This document shows positions 1 through 8,422 of a DNA stretch of 64,000 bases, piece by piece. Under the pieces are notes generated by a model. It ran no database searches and was not told where the DNA came from. It saw only the letters and a program-made list of their open reading frames with translations. Source of the stretch: Rossellomorea pakistanensis (GTDB taxonomy: Bacteria > Bacillota > Bacilli > Bacillales > Bacillaceae_B); NCBI RefSeq assembly GCF_016908495.1, contig NZ_JAFBDZ010000001.1:1-64000 (forward strand), written 5' to 3'. Made by a program: the position numbers and the translations under genes. Positions within the stretch are counted from its first letter, which is position 1. Each line of letters starts with the position of its first letter.

Positions 1-362
1 GCCCTTATTCCTGTGACTTGATCCAATTCGGGCTTTCATAACTCAGATGAATGCCCTTTTTCCTAAGACTTGATCCAATTCGGGCTTTCATAACTGGGAT
101 GAATGCCCTTATTCTTGTGATTTGATCCAATTTGGGCTTTCATAACTCAGATGAATGCCATTTTTCCTAAGACTTGATCCAATTCGGGCTTTCATAACTC
201 AGATGAATGCCCTTTTTCCAGTGACATGACCTAATTCGGGCTTTCATAATTCGGATGAATGCCCTTTTTCCTGTGACTTGATCCAATTCGGGCTTTCATA
301 ACTCAGATGAACGCCCTTTTCCAGTGACTCGACTTAATTTGGGCTTTCATGACTTAATTAAC
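1..362. repeat. 52-bp tandem repeat array, seven copies
   Basis: Seven head-to-tail units start at 1, 53, 105, 157, 209, 261 and 313. The first six are exactly 52 bp and the last is about 50 bp and degenerate. Units differ by a few substitutions only. Within each unit the word GGGCTTTCAT is followed, after 7 bases, by ATGAATGCCC, an inverted repeat with one mismatch, so every unit junction can fold into a hairpin. No open frame with a ribosome binding site runs through it. The array reaches the window edge and may extend further left. Confidence 0.9.
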
Positions 363-462
363 GATTTTTTCTTCCAAGTCCACCACAAAAAGCTGCCCAA
401 TTTTATGTTAATTGGACTGATAATCTATATGTTATAAACCAGACCAATGCATCTGAGTCGTA

Positions 463-540
463 AGGGATCCGAATTGTTCATACTCCATACATAGAAGAAT
501 TTTTGAGAAGTTCTTCTATACTCAGGTGTTGAGGATCCTG
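463..540. repeat. Two-armed palindromic element, copy 1
   Basis: The outer arms are AGGGATCC at 463 and AGGATCCT ending at 539. An inner pair ATAGAAGAA / TTCTTCTAT sits at about 490-520. The shape (outer arm, inner TAGAAGA / TCTTCTA arm, loop) matches elements at 5049-5145, 16721-16812, 50505-50616 and 53399-53490, although outer-arm sequence differs between copies. This is the weakest member of the family. Confidence 0.45.
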
Positions 541-607
541 ACCTTGATTTTGGGAGAGCCATTCTTTTTATAAGGAATATCAGAATGATAAATTTTGATT
601 TGTTCCT

Positions 608-775
608 TACATATGAAATGTGTATAAAAACAAAAAGCTGTGCATTACCACATTCAAATCAAGGAAAATGATGATGATGGACTGGGTTGGAATGATTAAT
701 CGTATGATTTCTATAGGGAAGTCAAAAAATGAGCTATCTGATAGGAAAAAATGCACTTATCAGACAGCTCCGTCT
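608..775. repeat. Dispersed intergenic repeat, short copy A
   Basis: This matches parts of 5228-5558 and 10315-10640: GTGTAT/GTGCAT words 20 bp apart (620, 640), then a shared run around TCAAGGAAAATGATGATG, GGACTGGGTTGGAATGA and CGTATGATTT. It closes with the hairpin TCTGATA / TATCAGA (about 738-765) that also ends copy B. A middle block of about 150 bp present in the other two copies is missing. The closing hairpin could terminate the minus-strand gene to its right. Confidence 0.7.
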
Positions 776-789
776 TTATGAAGCAGGTA

Positions 790-1848
790 TTAAACCAAAA
801 CAATAATATAAGTAATGATAGAAAGAACAATCGAAGTAATCCCCATAGCAATAAGAGGTTTAAGGGCTTTCGTTCTAAGATCTCGAAGGCTGACGTTAAG
901 CCCAAGCCCAACCATTGCCGCTGTTAAGCACCATGTTGTAATCGAAGAAATTCCATCGATCATATTTTCGGAAATGTGAATGGTATTTCCTAATACATAA
1001 CTACCGAAAAGACTCATAATAAGGAACCCGATCAGAAACCATGGAAATTCAATTTTATTTTGATTTTCGTCTGAGTTGTTCTTTTTTGCCTTCATCCAAT
1101 ACATGAAGATAAAGCAAAGTGGGACAAGAAGGAACACTCTACCTAATTTCGCCAATAATCCTATTGCAAGTGCTTCTTCGCCTCCTGGGGCAGTTGCTAG
1201 GGCTACATGTGCGATCTCATGCAAACTTATACCTGACCAGATCCCATAATCAACGGATGATAATGGTAAGATCGGTCGTAATAGCGTATAGGTTAGAGCA
1301 AAAACGGTTCCTACCAATGCAATAATTCCAACACCGATTGCTGTGTCCTCATCTTTTGACTTGATGATGGGTGCTACAGCCGCAATAGCCGCAGCTCCAC
1401 AAACACCTGTACCAACTCCAAGAAGCAGTGAGATGTTCTTATCTGCCTTGAGTAATTTGGCTAACCATATTGTGACCAATATGGCAAAGATAATGACACC
1501 AGCATCTTTAACCAGCAACCCTAGACCCTCATGTAAAACCGTATCAATATTTAACTTTAATCCGTATAAAATGATAGCCAATCTTAGTAAATGTTTTGAT
1601 GAAAAAGCGATACCTTTCCGAAGTACTTCAGGATATCCCCATATTTGTCGGTATAGGATAGCAATCACGATTGCAGATGCTAACTGGCCAACATGATCAA
1701 ATCCAGGTGTTTTAGATAATAGGTACCCTAGAAATGAAATGGCAAATGTAAAAAGAATCCCGCCTAACCATTTGAATACCGAAGAAGGCTGTGATTTAGG
1801 GCTAGGGGGTTCATTAAGTATAAGTTCCTCACTATTCAAGTTTGTCAT
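790..1848 (-). CDS. YeiH-family putative sulfate exporter, membrane protein
   Basis: A polytopic inner-membrane protein of the YeiH/UPF0324 (Cons_hypoth698) family, 352 residues, with about ten hydrophobic segments. The family signature GVCGAAAIAAVAPIIKSKDED and the ISLHEIAHVALA stretch are clear. The start chosen is the ATG at 1848, because GGAGGG lies 7 bases upstream; a TTG five codons earlier overlaps that site. The substrate is not proven: homologues beside LysR-type CysL/YeiE regulators are proposed to export sulfur oxyanions. It is divergent from the LysR gene at 1963, the usual arrangement for this pair, so regulation by that neighbour is likely. Confidence 0.85.
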   Translation of the reverse strand: MTNLNSEELILNEPPSPKSQPSSVFKWLGGILFTFAISFLGYLLSKTPGFDHVGQLASAIVIAILYRQIWGYPEVLRKGIAFSSKHLLRLAIILYGLKLNIDTVLHEGLGLLVKDAGVIIFAILVTIWLAKLLKADKNISLLLGVGTGVCGAAAIAAVAPIIKSKDEDTAIGVGIIALVGTVFALTYTLLRPILPLSSVDYGIWSGISLHEIAHVALATAPGGEEALAIGLLAKLGRVFLLVPLCFIFMYWMKAKKNNSDENQNKIEFPWFLIGFLIMSLFGSYVLGNTIHISENMIDGISSITTWCLTAAMVGLGLNVSLRDLRTKALKPLIAMGITSIVLSIITYIIVLV

Positions 1849-1962
1849 TTTCTTTCCCTCCAATATTTCCTTCTTTAATAGAGTAAGATAGAATGATGGA
1901 TAAGGAAAATAATAATTTCAAATGTTCATCATAAGTAAATTCATATACATGAGGTGAGTTTA

Positions 1963-2832
1963 ATGGATCAGCAGCTTCAAGTATTTGTAACAGTAGTCGA
2001 GAAAAAGAATTTTTCACATGCAGCAGAAGAATTACACATGACACAGCCAGCTGTGAGTCAATATGTCAAGTTATTTGAACAAAGATATGGAGTAAAGTTG
2101 TTGGAGAGAAGCAATAAGTTTGTCAGATTGAATAAAGCCGGAGAGATCGTCTATCATCATGCAAAAGAAATACTAGCCCTTTACTCAAAAATGAAATATT
2201 TAGTAGATGACTTGATCTCTAACGCAGATGGTACTCTTAAAATTGGGGCGAGTTATACTTATGGTGAGTATGAATTACCTCCTATAATTGGGAAGATGCA
2301 TGAACTTTATCCTTTAATCAAGCCTAATATCTTTATTGGAAATACAACAGAGGTCGTCGAGTTAGTAAAGTCCCACCAACTTGATGTCGGACTAGTGGAA
2401 GGAGAAGTGATAGATTCGTCCTTACAGATCGAGCCAATTGCAGAAGATAGGATGTGCATTGTCATGCCTAAGGATCATCATTTAATACAAGGAAGAAAAG
2501 AATTAGCATTTTCAGAATTGGCAAATGAAACTTGGATTGTAAGGGAACGGGGGTCAGGAACTAGAAAAGTAGCGGATAAGCTTTTTGATTCATTTGAATA
2601 CAAACCTGATAAAATTTTAGAATTTGGTAGTATACAATTAATAAAGTCTGCCGTTGAGTCAGGGTTGGGCATTAGTGTATTATCTGAATCAGCCATAAAA
2701 AAAGAGCTGTCTGTTGGATCACTAGGATCTATTTATTTAAAAGATTTCATCATTAAGAGAAATTTCTCTATTGTCCTTAATTCACCCTTTCAAACTAAGG
2801 CATTGGAGGTTTTCTTGAGTCTATTGAGATAA
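1963..2832 (+). CDS. LysR-family transcriptional regulator (CysL/YeiE-like)
   Basis: A 289-residue LysR-type regulator. The N-terminal winged helix (about 1-60, AAEELHMTQPAVSQYVKLFE) is followed by a periplasmic-binding-like effector domain (about 88-289) that contains the typical RERGSGTR loop. The ATG at 1963 has GAGGTG 6 bases upstream; a GTG three codons earlier overlaps that site and is less likely. It faces the YeiH exporter across 114 bp, the usual partner of CysL/YeiE-type LysR proteins. It therefore probably controls that exporter and itself in response to a sulfur metabolite; this is inference from context. Confidence 0.85.
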   Translation: MDQQLQVFVTVVEKKNFSHAAEELHMTQPAVSQYVKLFEQRYGVKLLERSNKFVRLNKAGEIVYHHAKEILALYSKMKYLVDDLISNADGTLKIGASYTYGEYELPPIIGKMHELYPLIKPNIFIGNTTEVVELVKSHQLDVGLVEGEVIDSSLQIEPIAEDRMCIVMPKDHHLIQGRKELAFSELANETWIVRERGSGTRKVADKLFDSFEYKPDKILEFGSIQLIKSAVESGLGISVLSESAIKKELSVGSLGSIYLKDFIIKRNFSIVLNSPFQTKALEVFLSLLR

Positions 2833-2850
2833 ACGTGATTAAACCGTTAA

Positions 2851-2905
2851 AAAGTGTCTGGAAGCCAGGTGTTAACATTGAAAAAATCTATGCCCCAGAC
2901 ACTTT
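2851..2905. terminator. Hairpin between convergent genes
   Basis: AAAGTGTCTGG (2851-2861) pairs with CCAGACACTTT (2895-2905) across a 33-base loop. It lies between the LysR gene and the TrmB-type gene, which converge here, so it could stop transcription from both sides. Confidence 0.7.
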
Positions 2906-2945
2906 AAGTTTATATTTTTATTTTATTAGGAAAGATATTCTCCTT

Positions 2946-3701
2946 TTAATACCTCAATTTTAACAACACATTTCTAATATCTCCATCTTCCATGATAGTG
3001 TCTTTATACTTTTGTGTAATTTCGGTTAGAGCCACATCATGATAGAAAAACTCGGTAAAGAACTTCACTAATGGATTCGATTGGGTTCGGATTGCCTGCC
3101 ACTTTGAATCTTCAATTCCTGCAAATAAGATCTCTTGTTTATCCACGATCAGGATTCTGCTTCTTTCCAATATCGCATTTGAGTCGGGGATTAGGGTAGA
3201 TACAGCTGGAATAGAGGTAGAGAGTTTTCCAACCACATGGATGCTTACATCAATGCCTGCCTGATATTTGGACTCTAATAGTGGAAGATAGGTGGTTAAA
3301 TCATCTGCCCATCCAGAAATATAAATAGAGTGCTGTGCTAGTTGAATTAATTCATTAAGCATTGATTGTATGGATTGATTATCCTTTAATGTCCAAACAC
3401 GGTCATCTGAGGGTGTTTTTTTTATTTGTGTATTTCTTAATACCTCAAGATTGGATTCAAATTCCGTTTTGAGCTTTTTTATTGTGGCCTCAATAGGAAG
3501 TGCAGTATAAAGGCGCTTTTTTTCGACCGTTGTTTCAAGAATCATCCCTTTTTCGATTAAACGATGAAGGACTTCGTAAACTTTTGATCGGGGAACAGTC
3601 GAACTCTTCACAATTCCAGTGGCGTCCAATGGTTGGTCTACGGTAATGAGTGATTGGTATACTTGGCTTTCATATTGTGTAAAACCGAATTGTTGAAGCA
3701 T
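2946..3701 (-). CDS. TrmB-family transcriptional regulator
   Basis: A 251-residue protein. The N-terminal winged helix (about 1-70, FGFTQYESQVYQSLI then STVPRSKVYEVLHRLIEKG) is followed by a linker helix and a C-terminal domain like the TrmB/PLD-type sensor (about 110-251). AAGGAG precedes the ATG at 3701 by 10 bases. TrmB-type proteins sense sugars or other small molecules; no ligand can be named here. The gene is divergent from an MFS efflux-type transporter at 3848, and an inverted repeat TGTTAC-N10-GTAACA (3805-3826) in the shared region is a good candidate operator. It probably acts as local repressor of that transporter. Confidence 0.8.
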   Translation of the reverse strand: MLQQFGFTQYESQVYQSLITVDQPLDATGIVKSSTVPRSKVYEVLHRLIEKGMILETTVEKKRLYTALPIEATIKKLKTEFESNLEVLRNTQIKKTPSDDRVWTLKDNQSIQSMLNELIQLAQHSIYISGWADDLTTYLPLLESKYQAGIDVSIHVVGKLSTSIPAVSTLIPDSNAILERSRILIVDKQEILFAGIEDSKWQAIRTQSNPLVKFFTEFFYHDVALTEITQKYKDTIMEDGDIRNVLLKLRY

Positions 3702-3804
3702 TTATCATTGACTCCTTGATTATGTATTCATTACTACCATCATAGCATAGTCGATCGTCTTTTTTTAGATGTTGAAATTTATTGTAGTCATCTTTCGGGT
3801 ATTG

Positions 3805-3826
3805 TGTTACTATTCTAGTGGTAACA
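3805..3826. promoter_or_regulatory. Inverted repeat, candidate operator of the TrmB-type regulator
   Basis: TGTTAC (3805-3810), ten bases, GTAACA (3821-3826) form a perfect spaced palindrome in the divergent promoter region, just upstream of the MFS gene ribosome binding site. Its position and symmetry fit a repressor site. Assignment to the neighbour is inference. Confidence 0.5.
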
Positions 3827-3847
3827 TTACAGAAAGGGCGAATGACT

Positions 3848-5032
3848 ATGGATAAGCGTGTCTATTTATTAACGATTGTATCGTTTGTTGTTGGAATGGT
3901 TGAATTAATCATCGGTGGAATATTAGATTTAGTTGCTAAAGATTTGGAGGTTAGTCTTGGTGAAGCAGGTTTTCTTATTACTGTGTTTTCACTTGTATTT
4001 GCGATTGCAGCTCCAGTTTTATTAACGTTGACTGCGAAGGTTGAACGGAAACGTTTAACATTACTATCCTTAGTGGTCTTTCTTGTCGGAAATGGGATAG
4101 CTGTATTTAGTCATACCTATGGTCTATTATTAGTTGCGCGTATCATTTCAGCGGCAAGCGGATCTTTACTTGTTGTATTATGTGTCACAATAGCCTCAAA
4201 CATCGTATCTGAAAAATACCGGGCGAGAGCAATAGGAATCGTCTTTATGGGAATAAGTGCATCTCTTGTTTTAGGGGTGCCGATTGGATTGATGCTTGGG
4301 AATTCTTTCGGGTGGAGAGCACCGTTTATTCTCATTACAATTCTCACATTACTTTCTATGGCAGGAGTGTATTTCTTAATGGATAAAATCGCTCCAAAGC
4401 CTTCGATTCCAATGAAAGAACAGTTTCGTACATTAAAAAATCATAAGGTATTATTCGCTCAATTGACTTCATTTTTATTTTTAGCTGGTCATCTTACATT
4501 ATATGGATACCTAACACCGTTTTTAAAATCTACTCTTGGGCTAGATGGAACTTGGGTGAGTATTGTTTATTTAATCTTTGGAATTGCAGCAGTGGTAGGC
4601 GGGGGAGTAGGAGGCATTCTTTCTGATCGTTTTGGGACCAAACCTACTATACTTACAGTGATTGTTGTCTTCGCACTCTCAATCTTTGCGATTCCTTACA
4701 CGACATTTGCTTTACCAATCTTTTTAGTCGTGATGGTCATTTGGAGTATGCTAAGCTGGGCGATCACCCCTGCGATGCAAAGCTATTTAATTGAGTCGGC
4801 ACCTGAAAGCGCTGAAATTCAGCAAAGCTTAAATAATTCTGCCCTGCACTTCGGAATTGCTTTTGGCTCATTGGTTGGCGGTATTGTTATTGAAAAGTCC
4901 AGTGTCGAATTAAATCCGACTGTCGGTGGTTTGTTTATCGTTTTAGCTTTAGGAACGGCTGTATTCTCTATGGTTAGAAATGAAATGGGGATTTTTTCTT
5001 CTTTTGATAAACAAAGAAAAAATGCAGGCTGA
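3848..5032 (+). CDS. MFS transporter, drug/sugar efflux type (DHA1, AraJ-like)
   Basis: A major facilitator with 12 predicted membrane segments, 394 residues. Motif A-like sequence follows TM2 (AKVERKRLT) and GGGVGGILSDRFGTKP follows the central loop, as in AraJ/YdhP-type DHA1 efflux proteins. The ATG at 3848 lies 9 bases behind AAAGGG. An ATG two codons earlier is only 3 bases from that site, and a GTG at 3818 falls inside the operator-like palindrome. It is probably controlled by the divergent TrmB-type protein. The substrate is unknown; export of arabinose-like sugars or drugs is possible. Confidence 0.8.
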   Translation: MDKRVYLLTIVSFVVGMVELIIGGILDLVAKDLEVSLGEAGFLITVFSLVFAIAAPVLLTLTAKVERKRLTLLSLVVFLVGNGIAVFSHTYGLLLVARIISAASGSLLVVLCVTIASNIVSEKYRARAIGIVFMGISASLVLGVPIGLMLGNSFGWRAPFILITILTLLSMAGVYFLMDKIAPKPSIPMKEQFRTLKNHKVLFAQLTSFLFLAGHLTLYGYLTPFLKSTLGLDGTWVSIVYLIFGIAAVVGGGVGGILSDRFGTKPTILTVIVVFALSIFAIPYTTFALPIFLVVMVIWSMLSWAITPAMQSYLIESAPESAEIQQSLNNSALHFGIAFGSLVGGIVIEKSSVELNPTVGGLFIVLALGTAVFSMVRNEMGIFSSFDKQRKNAG

Positions 5033-5048
5033 TTAGAAGTAATATAAA

Positions 5049-5145
5049 AGGGCTGTCTAAAAAGAGGAACGATCATAGATAGAAGACCCTCATGGATTTC
5101 TATCTAAAGTTATGGTTCCAAATTCCTTGGTATTAGGACAGCCCT
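5049..5145. repeat. Two-armed palindromic element, copy 2
   Basis: The outer arms AGGGCTGTC-TAA and TTAGGACAGCCCT enclose an inner arm pair GGAAC..AGATAGAA / TTCTATCT..GGTTCC. It sits directly behind the MFS gene and could work as its terminator or as an mRNA 3-prime end. It belongs to the same family as 50505-50616 and 53399-53490. Confidence 0.75.
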
Positions 5146-5175
5146 GTGTTTATTTATTCTTCAAAATGCTAACAT

Positions 5176-5283
5176 ATGCATAAATTTAAGATCTCGTGCA
5201 TTTCTCCTGGGGTTTCATGAGTAAAATAAGATTCTTGTGCATTTCCTAGTCGACTACGTGCATAAAATCAAAAAGATGTGCAT
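5176..5283. repeat. RTGCAT words phased every 20-21 bp
   Basis: The hexamer RTGCAT occurs at 5176, 5196, 5237, 5258 and 5278, spacings of 20, 41, 21 and 20. That is about two helical turns, with one position skipped. Similar pairs occur at the front of the related repeats at 620/640 (GTGTAT, GTGCAT) and at 10323/10344/10364. Confidence 0.65.
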
Positions 5284-5558
5284 TTCGGCTTTTGAGTCAA
5301 GGAAATTAATGATTCTCCTTCTCATGGACTGAACGGAAATGAGCAATCGTATGAATTTTAAAGGAAAAACAAAGAATTCATGACAATTTGACCTAAAATC
5401 TTCGATCAGTGTAACGCTTTTTCATGTAGCGTAGTAGGAAAATGGGCAGTCCAAAAGAGACAAATCCAGAAAATTTAATAATGAAACGTGATTTATCCTA
5501 TTTCTAAAGTTATATGATCCGTCTGATAGTAAAAATATTGATTATCAGACAGTCTCAA
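5228..5558. repeat. Dispersed intergenic repeat, full copy B
   Basis: This 330-bp sequence is colinear with 10315-10640 and more loosely with 608-775. Shared landmarks are ATTCTTGTGCATTT, GTGCATAAAATCAAAAAG, GAGTCAAGGA, the CATGGACTGAAC run, TCGATCAGTG, TTTTTCATGTAG, CGTGATTTATCCTATTTC and ATGATCCGTC. It ends in a hairpin GTCTGATA / TATCAGAC close to the 3-prime end of the LysR gene on the minus strand. There is no ORF and there are no terminal inverted repeats of a transposon. Together with the palindrome before it, it fills the 528-bp gap between the MFS gene and the LysR gene. Confidence 0.8.
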
Positions 5559-5560
5559 TT

Positions 5561-6442
5561 TTATTTAAATAATTCAATAAATCTACTCGCCGCTTTTGAA
5601 AGATATCTTTCTTTAAGCCAAACGAGTGCTGTTTCGGATTGAAGGGGGGTATCTTTTATATCAAGCACTCTAATACCTTTATTCACTGAAGGGGGGATGG
5701 AGGTTTTAGGTAGAATCCCCGCACCAATATTGGAGGCGATTAATGAAAGAAGGATGTTGACATCAGGACATTCGCATAGAATATTTGGTTTCATGTTGAT
5801 TCGATTAAATTCCTCGATAATGGTTTCGTAAATACCCCCACCTTTGGTTCTATGCATTAACAGCAAGGGAATATTACCGATTTCCTTTAGTGTAATCGAT
5901 TCTTTAGAATGAAACGTCTCCCAATCATTCGGAATGACAAGCACAAAGGGTTCTTTCCCAATATGAACGATAGATAGATCTTTACTTTCTATTGGTAAAC
6001 GGATGATGGCAAGCTCAATATCGCGGTTTTCTAAGTGTTTTCTTATTTCATATGGATCACCGCCCCAAATTCTAAAGGATATATTCGGGTAAGCTTTATT
6101 GAAATCTTGTATTTTCTGCGGCAAATAAGAAACACAAGATGGAACGACTCCAAATGATAATGAACCCCTAATTCCTTCTGTCACCTCTTTCACTTCAAGA
6201 ATCGATTCTTCAAATAAGTTTAAGACTTCTTGTGCTTTTTCATAGAAAACTTTTCCTGTTTCTGTTAACTCCATGCTTTTTCCATTACGTTTTCTCTCTA
6301 ATAAAGTGGTACCAAGTTCTTCTTCCATCAGACGAAGCTGCTGGCTTAAAGGAGGCTGTGACATATGGAGCTTTTCGGCTGCACGTGATATTTGTCCTTC
6401 TTCCGCAATAACAAGAAAATAACGTAATTGTCTAATGTCCAT
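5561..6442 (-). CDS. LysR-family transcriptional regulator (CatM/YclA-like)
   Basis: A 293-residue LysR regulator. The winged helix is at the N-terminus (MDIRQLRYFLVIAEEGQISR, AAEKLHMSQPPLSQQLRLME) and the effector domain runs from about residue 90. The SQPPLSQQ recognition helix is typical of the BenM/CatM/BsdA-type subgroup that senses aromatic or other acids. The ATG at 6442 has GAGGTG 6 bases upstream; a GTG three codons earlier overlaps that site. It is divergent from the MFS gene at 6584 and probably regulates it. An ATGTAT-N6-ATACAT palindrome lies between them. The effector is unknown. Confidence 0.85.
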   Translation of the reverse strand: MDIRQLRYFLVIAEEGQISRAAEKLHMSQPPLSQQLRLMEEELGTTLLERKRNGKSMELTETGKVFYEKAQEVLNLFEESILEVKEVTEGIRGSLSFGVVPSCVSYLPQKIQDFNKAYPNISFRIWGGDPYEIRKHLENRDIELAIIRLPIESKDLSIVHIGKEPFVLVIPNDWETFHSKESITLKEIGNIPLLLMHRTKGGGIYETIIEEFNRINMKPNILCECPDVNILLSLIASNIGAGILPKTSIPPSVNKGIRVLDIKDTPLQSETALVWLKERYLSKAASRFIELFK

Positions 6443-6503
6443 TTTGTTCACCTCTATAAATATATATGAAAAAAATATATAAAAGTAATTATATAGATAT
6501 TTT

Positions 6504-6521
6504 ATGTATGATTATATACAT
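6504..6521. promoter_or_regulatory. ATGTAT-N6-ATACAT palindrome, candidate LysR operator
   Basis: A perfect 6-6-6 inverted repeat in the very AT-rich 141-bp divergent region. It contains the spaced T...A dyad that LysR proteins bind. It lies about 60 bp upstream of the MFS start and about 60 bp upstream of the LysR start. Assignment is inference from position and symmetry. Confidence 0.5.
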
Positions 6522-6583
6522 GATACGCTTGTAAAGCAAACATTCAGAAATGCAGTATTTCGTTTCGTTGGAGGAGAAGGAAC

Positions 6584-7795
6584 TTGAACAAACCTAGACT
6601 ATGGACTAAAAATTTCATTGGCATTTCGATAGCGAATTTTCTTGTTTTTATTACCTTTTATTATTTGTTGGTTACATTACCAATTTATGCTTTACAAGAC
6701 TTAAATGGAAATGCAATTGAAGCGGGGCTAATTACCACAACGTTTTTAATTGCAGCGATCCTTAGTCGTCCTTTTGCGGGGAGATGGATAGAAAAGGTTG
6801 GGAAGTTTCCGATTCTTATGAGTGCATTGCTTACTCTCTGCCTAGCATCTGCACTTTACTTTTTTCCCCATTCGATGACAGCAATGCTCATTTTACGTTT
6901 CTGTCACGGAATTGGTTTTGGTATGGCGACAACCGCCATTGGTACGATAGTAGCCGATCTTATCCCCGATTCTCGAAAAGGAGAAGGAATGGGATATTAT
7001 GGACTGACCATCAATCTCGGAATGGTTATAGGTCCTTTTTTAGGTTTAACGGTTATGCAGCAATTGGGAACCAATGTGATGTTTACCGTAAATGCCATCT
7101 GTGCTGTTCTAGCTATTATGGCAGGATTATTGATTAGGCTGCCTAAAAAATCGATAGCTACAAAAATGGCAATGGAACCTAAACGAACTGGGGGCATTAA
7201 GAGTTTATTTGAAATGTCTGCTATCCCCATTTCCTTGGTTGCTGCTTTTTTCGGTCTAGTTTATTCATCGATTATTTCCTTTGTTTCCATTTATGCAAAG
7301 GAGATAGGATTGGTTGAAGCGGCTAGTTACTTCTTTATTGTTTATGCAGTCGTGCTTTTACTATCAAGACCGTTTACTGGTAAATGGTTTGATCAATATG
7401 GAGCCAATGTCATTATTTATCCATCCATTTTATGCTTTGCAATAGGAACCTATTTGTTGAGTGTATCATCGTCAGCTTTTATGTTTCTTTTATCAGCTGC
7501 CCTAATCGGTCTTGGATGGGGAACTGCTTTTCCAAGTTTACAAACCATTGCCATACAATTAGCTCCCCCTAAAAAGAGAGCATTAGCCACTGCTACGTAC
7601 CTATCGATATTTGATTTTGGATTTGGTGTTGGCTCACTTATATTCGGAATGGTTGTAACAGGAATCGGACACAGTGCATTATATTTTTATAGCACCTTTC
7701 TTGTATTAATCGGGCTTGCTGTATACTATTTCCTTCATGGGAGAAATAATTTACCCTTAAAAAATAAAGTTCAAGAAGATCAGGTAGCAAGTTAA
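6584..7795 (+). CDS. MFS transporter
   Basis: A 403-residue major facilitator with 12 membrane segments. A motif A variant is present (SRPFAGRWIEKVGKFP after TM2, repeated as SRPFTGKWFDQYGAN in the second half), giving clear internal duplication. The start is a TTG preceded by GGAGG 9 bases upstream. It is divergent from a CatM/YclA-like LysR gene, which suggests inducible export or uptake of an organic acid or drug. The general family resembles YfkF/YitZ-type Bacillus efflux proteins, but the substrate cannot be read from sequence. Confidence 0.8.
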   Translation: MNKPRLWTKNFIGISIANFLVFITFYYLLVTLPIYALQDLNGNAIEAGLITTTFLIAAILSRPFAGRWIEKVGKFPILMSALLTLCLASALYFFPHSMTAMLILRFCHGIGFGMATTAIGTIVADLIPDSRKGEGMGYYGLTINLGMVIGPFLGLTVMQQLGTNVMFTVNAICAVLAIMAGLLIRLPKKSIATKMAMEPKRTGGIKSLFEMSAIPISLVAAFFGLVYSSIISFVSIYAKEIGLVEAASYFFIVYAVVLLLSRPFTGKWFDQYGANVIIYPSILCFAIGTYLLSVSSSAFMFLLSAALIGLGWGTAFPSLQTIAIQLAPPKKRALATATYLSIFDFGFGVGSLIFGMVVTGIGHSALYFYSTFLVLIGLAVYYFLHGRNNLPLKNKVQEDQVAS

Positions 7796-8422
7796 AGAAG
7801 TGATTTTAATCAACATTCGGTCATTTTTCAAGAGAAGACTGAGCAGAGTAGGCTTATTCGAAATTTGAATAGGTCTATTTTGTTTGGTATTAATTAAGAC
7901 AGTTCAAATTATTATAGTAAACAACAAGATTGTAAACTTACTAATTTTTTGCAGTACTTAACTACACTTGAATTCGCAGATACCGAAGTTGACGAACAGC
8001 ATTGGTCGAAAAGATATAGCTGGTGGGGATTGTAATAAAAGTGAATAGCATTCTCTCAATTCTTTAACTCAAGTGGTGCTGTCCAAAAAAGGGGTCAGTA
8101 ACCAATATAATTGTACTAAATAGATATATATAAGTTGTATTTCCTACCGTTTTGACTTTGTGAAAGCCTTTTCAAATGTTTTAGATTTAAGCTATGTACT
8201 GAATTCGAGCTAGCCTTTAGGGGCAGCTTTACTGTTATTTTTAATTAGAAGCATTTCTAGATATATTAAAATATGCCCTCTTGGTATATTCTATGGTGTT
8301 CGGAGTAACAACAAGGATTCATAGTGAATACCAAGAGGACTAGTAATGAATGCTTATCATTTTTTTATACATTAATAAAGCATTTATATTACCAACGCTA
8401 AATGTACCTCGTGCTCACTTTG
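7796..8422. other. 627-bp intergenic stretch with hairpins and a possible gene remnant
   Basis: Just behind the MFS gene, TAGGCTTATTC / GAATAGGTCTA (7848-7877, followed by T-rich sequence) looks like a terminator. A closed frame without a usable start ends at 8034-8036 with WSKRYSWWGL before the stop. It may be the tail of a lost gene, but I do not recognise it. A strong inverted repeat follows at 8277-8339. Nothing else coding is visible. Confidence 0.4.
8277..8339. terminator. Long inverted repeat between convergent genes
   Basis: CCTCTTGGTAT plus TTC-TATG on the left pairs with CATAGTGAATACCAAGAGG on the right, giving a stem of roughly 18 bp with a few mismatches and a loop of about 25 bases. 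It lies between convergent genes, which fits a bidirectional terminator, although no long T run follows. Confidence 0.45.

Larger units (their letters stand above)
363..789. other. Intergenic stretch without a gene
   Basis: No coding region with a ribosome binding site is visible. The stretch holds a two-armed palindrome (463-540) and a shortened copy of a dispersed repeat (608-775). Its right end also serves as the hairpin behind the YeiH gene on the minus strand. Confidence 0.6.

Noticed and set aside
1-362. Possible CRISPR array
   Set aside because: The units are contiguous 52-bp repeats with no unique spacers, and there are no cas genes in the window.
5228-5558. Insertion sequence
   Set aside because: No transposase fragment in any frame and no terminal inverted repeats; kept as a dispersed repeat instead.
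7930-8036. Small gene ending in WSKRYSWWGL
   Set aside because: There is no start codon or ribosome site in the frame and I cannot link it to a family; mentioned only as a possible tail of a lost gene.
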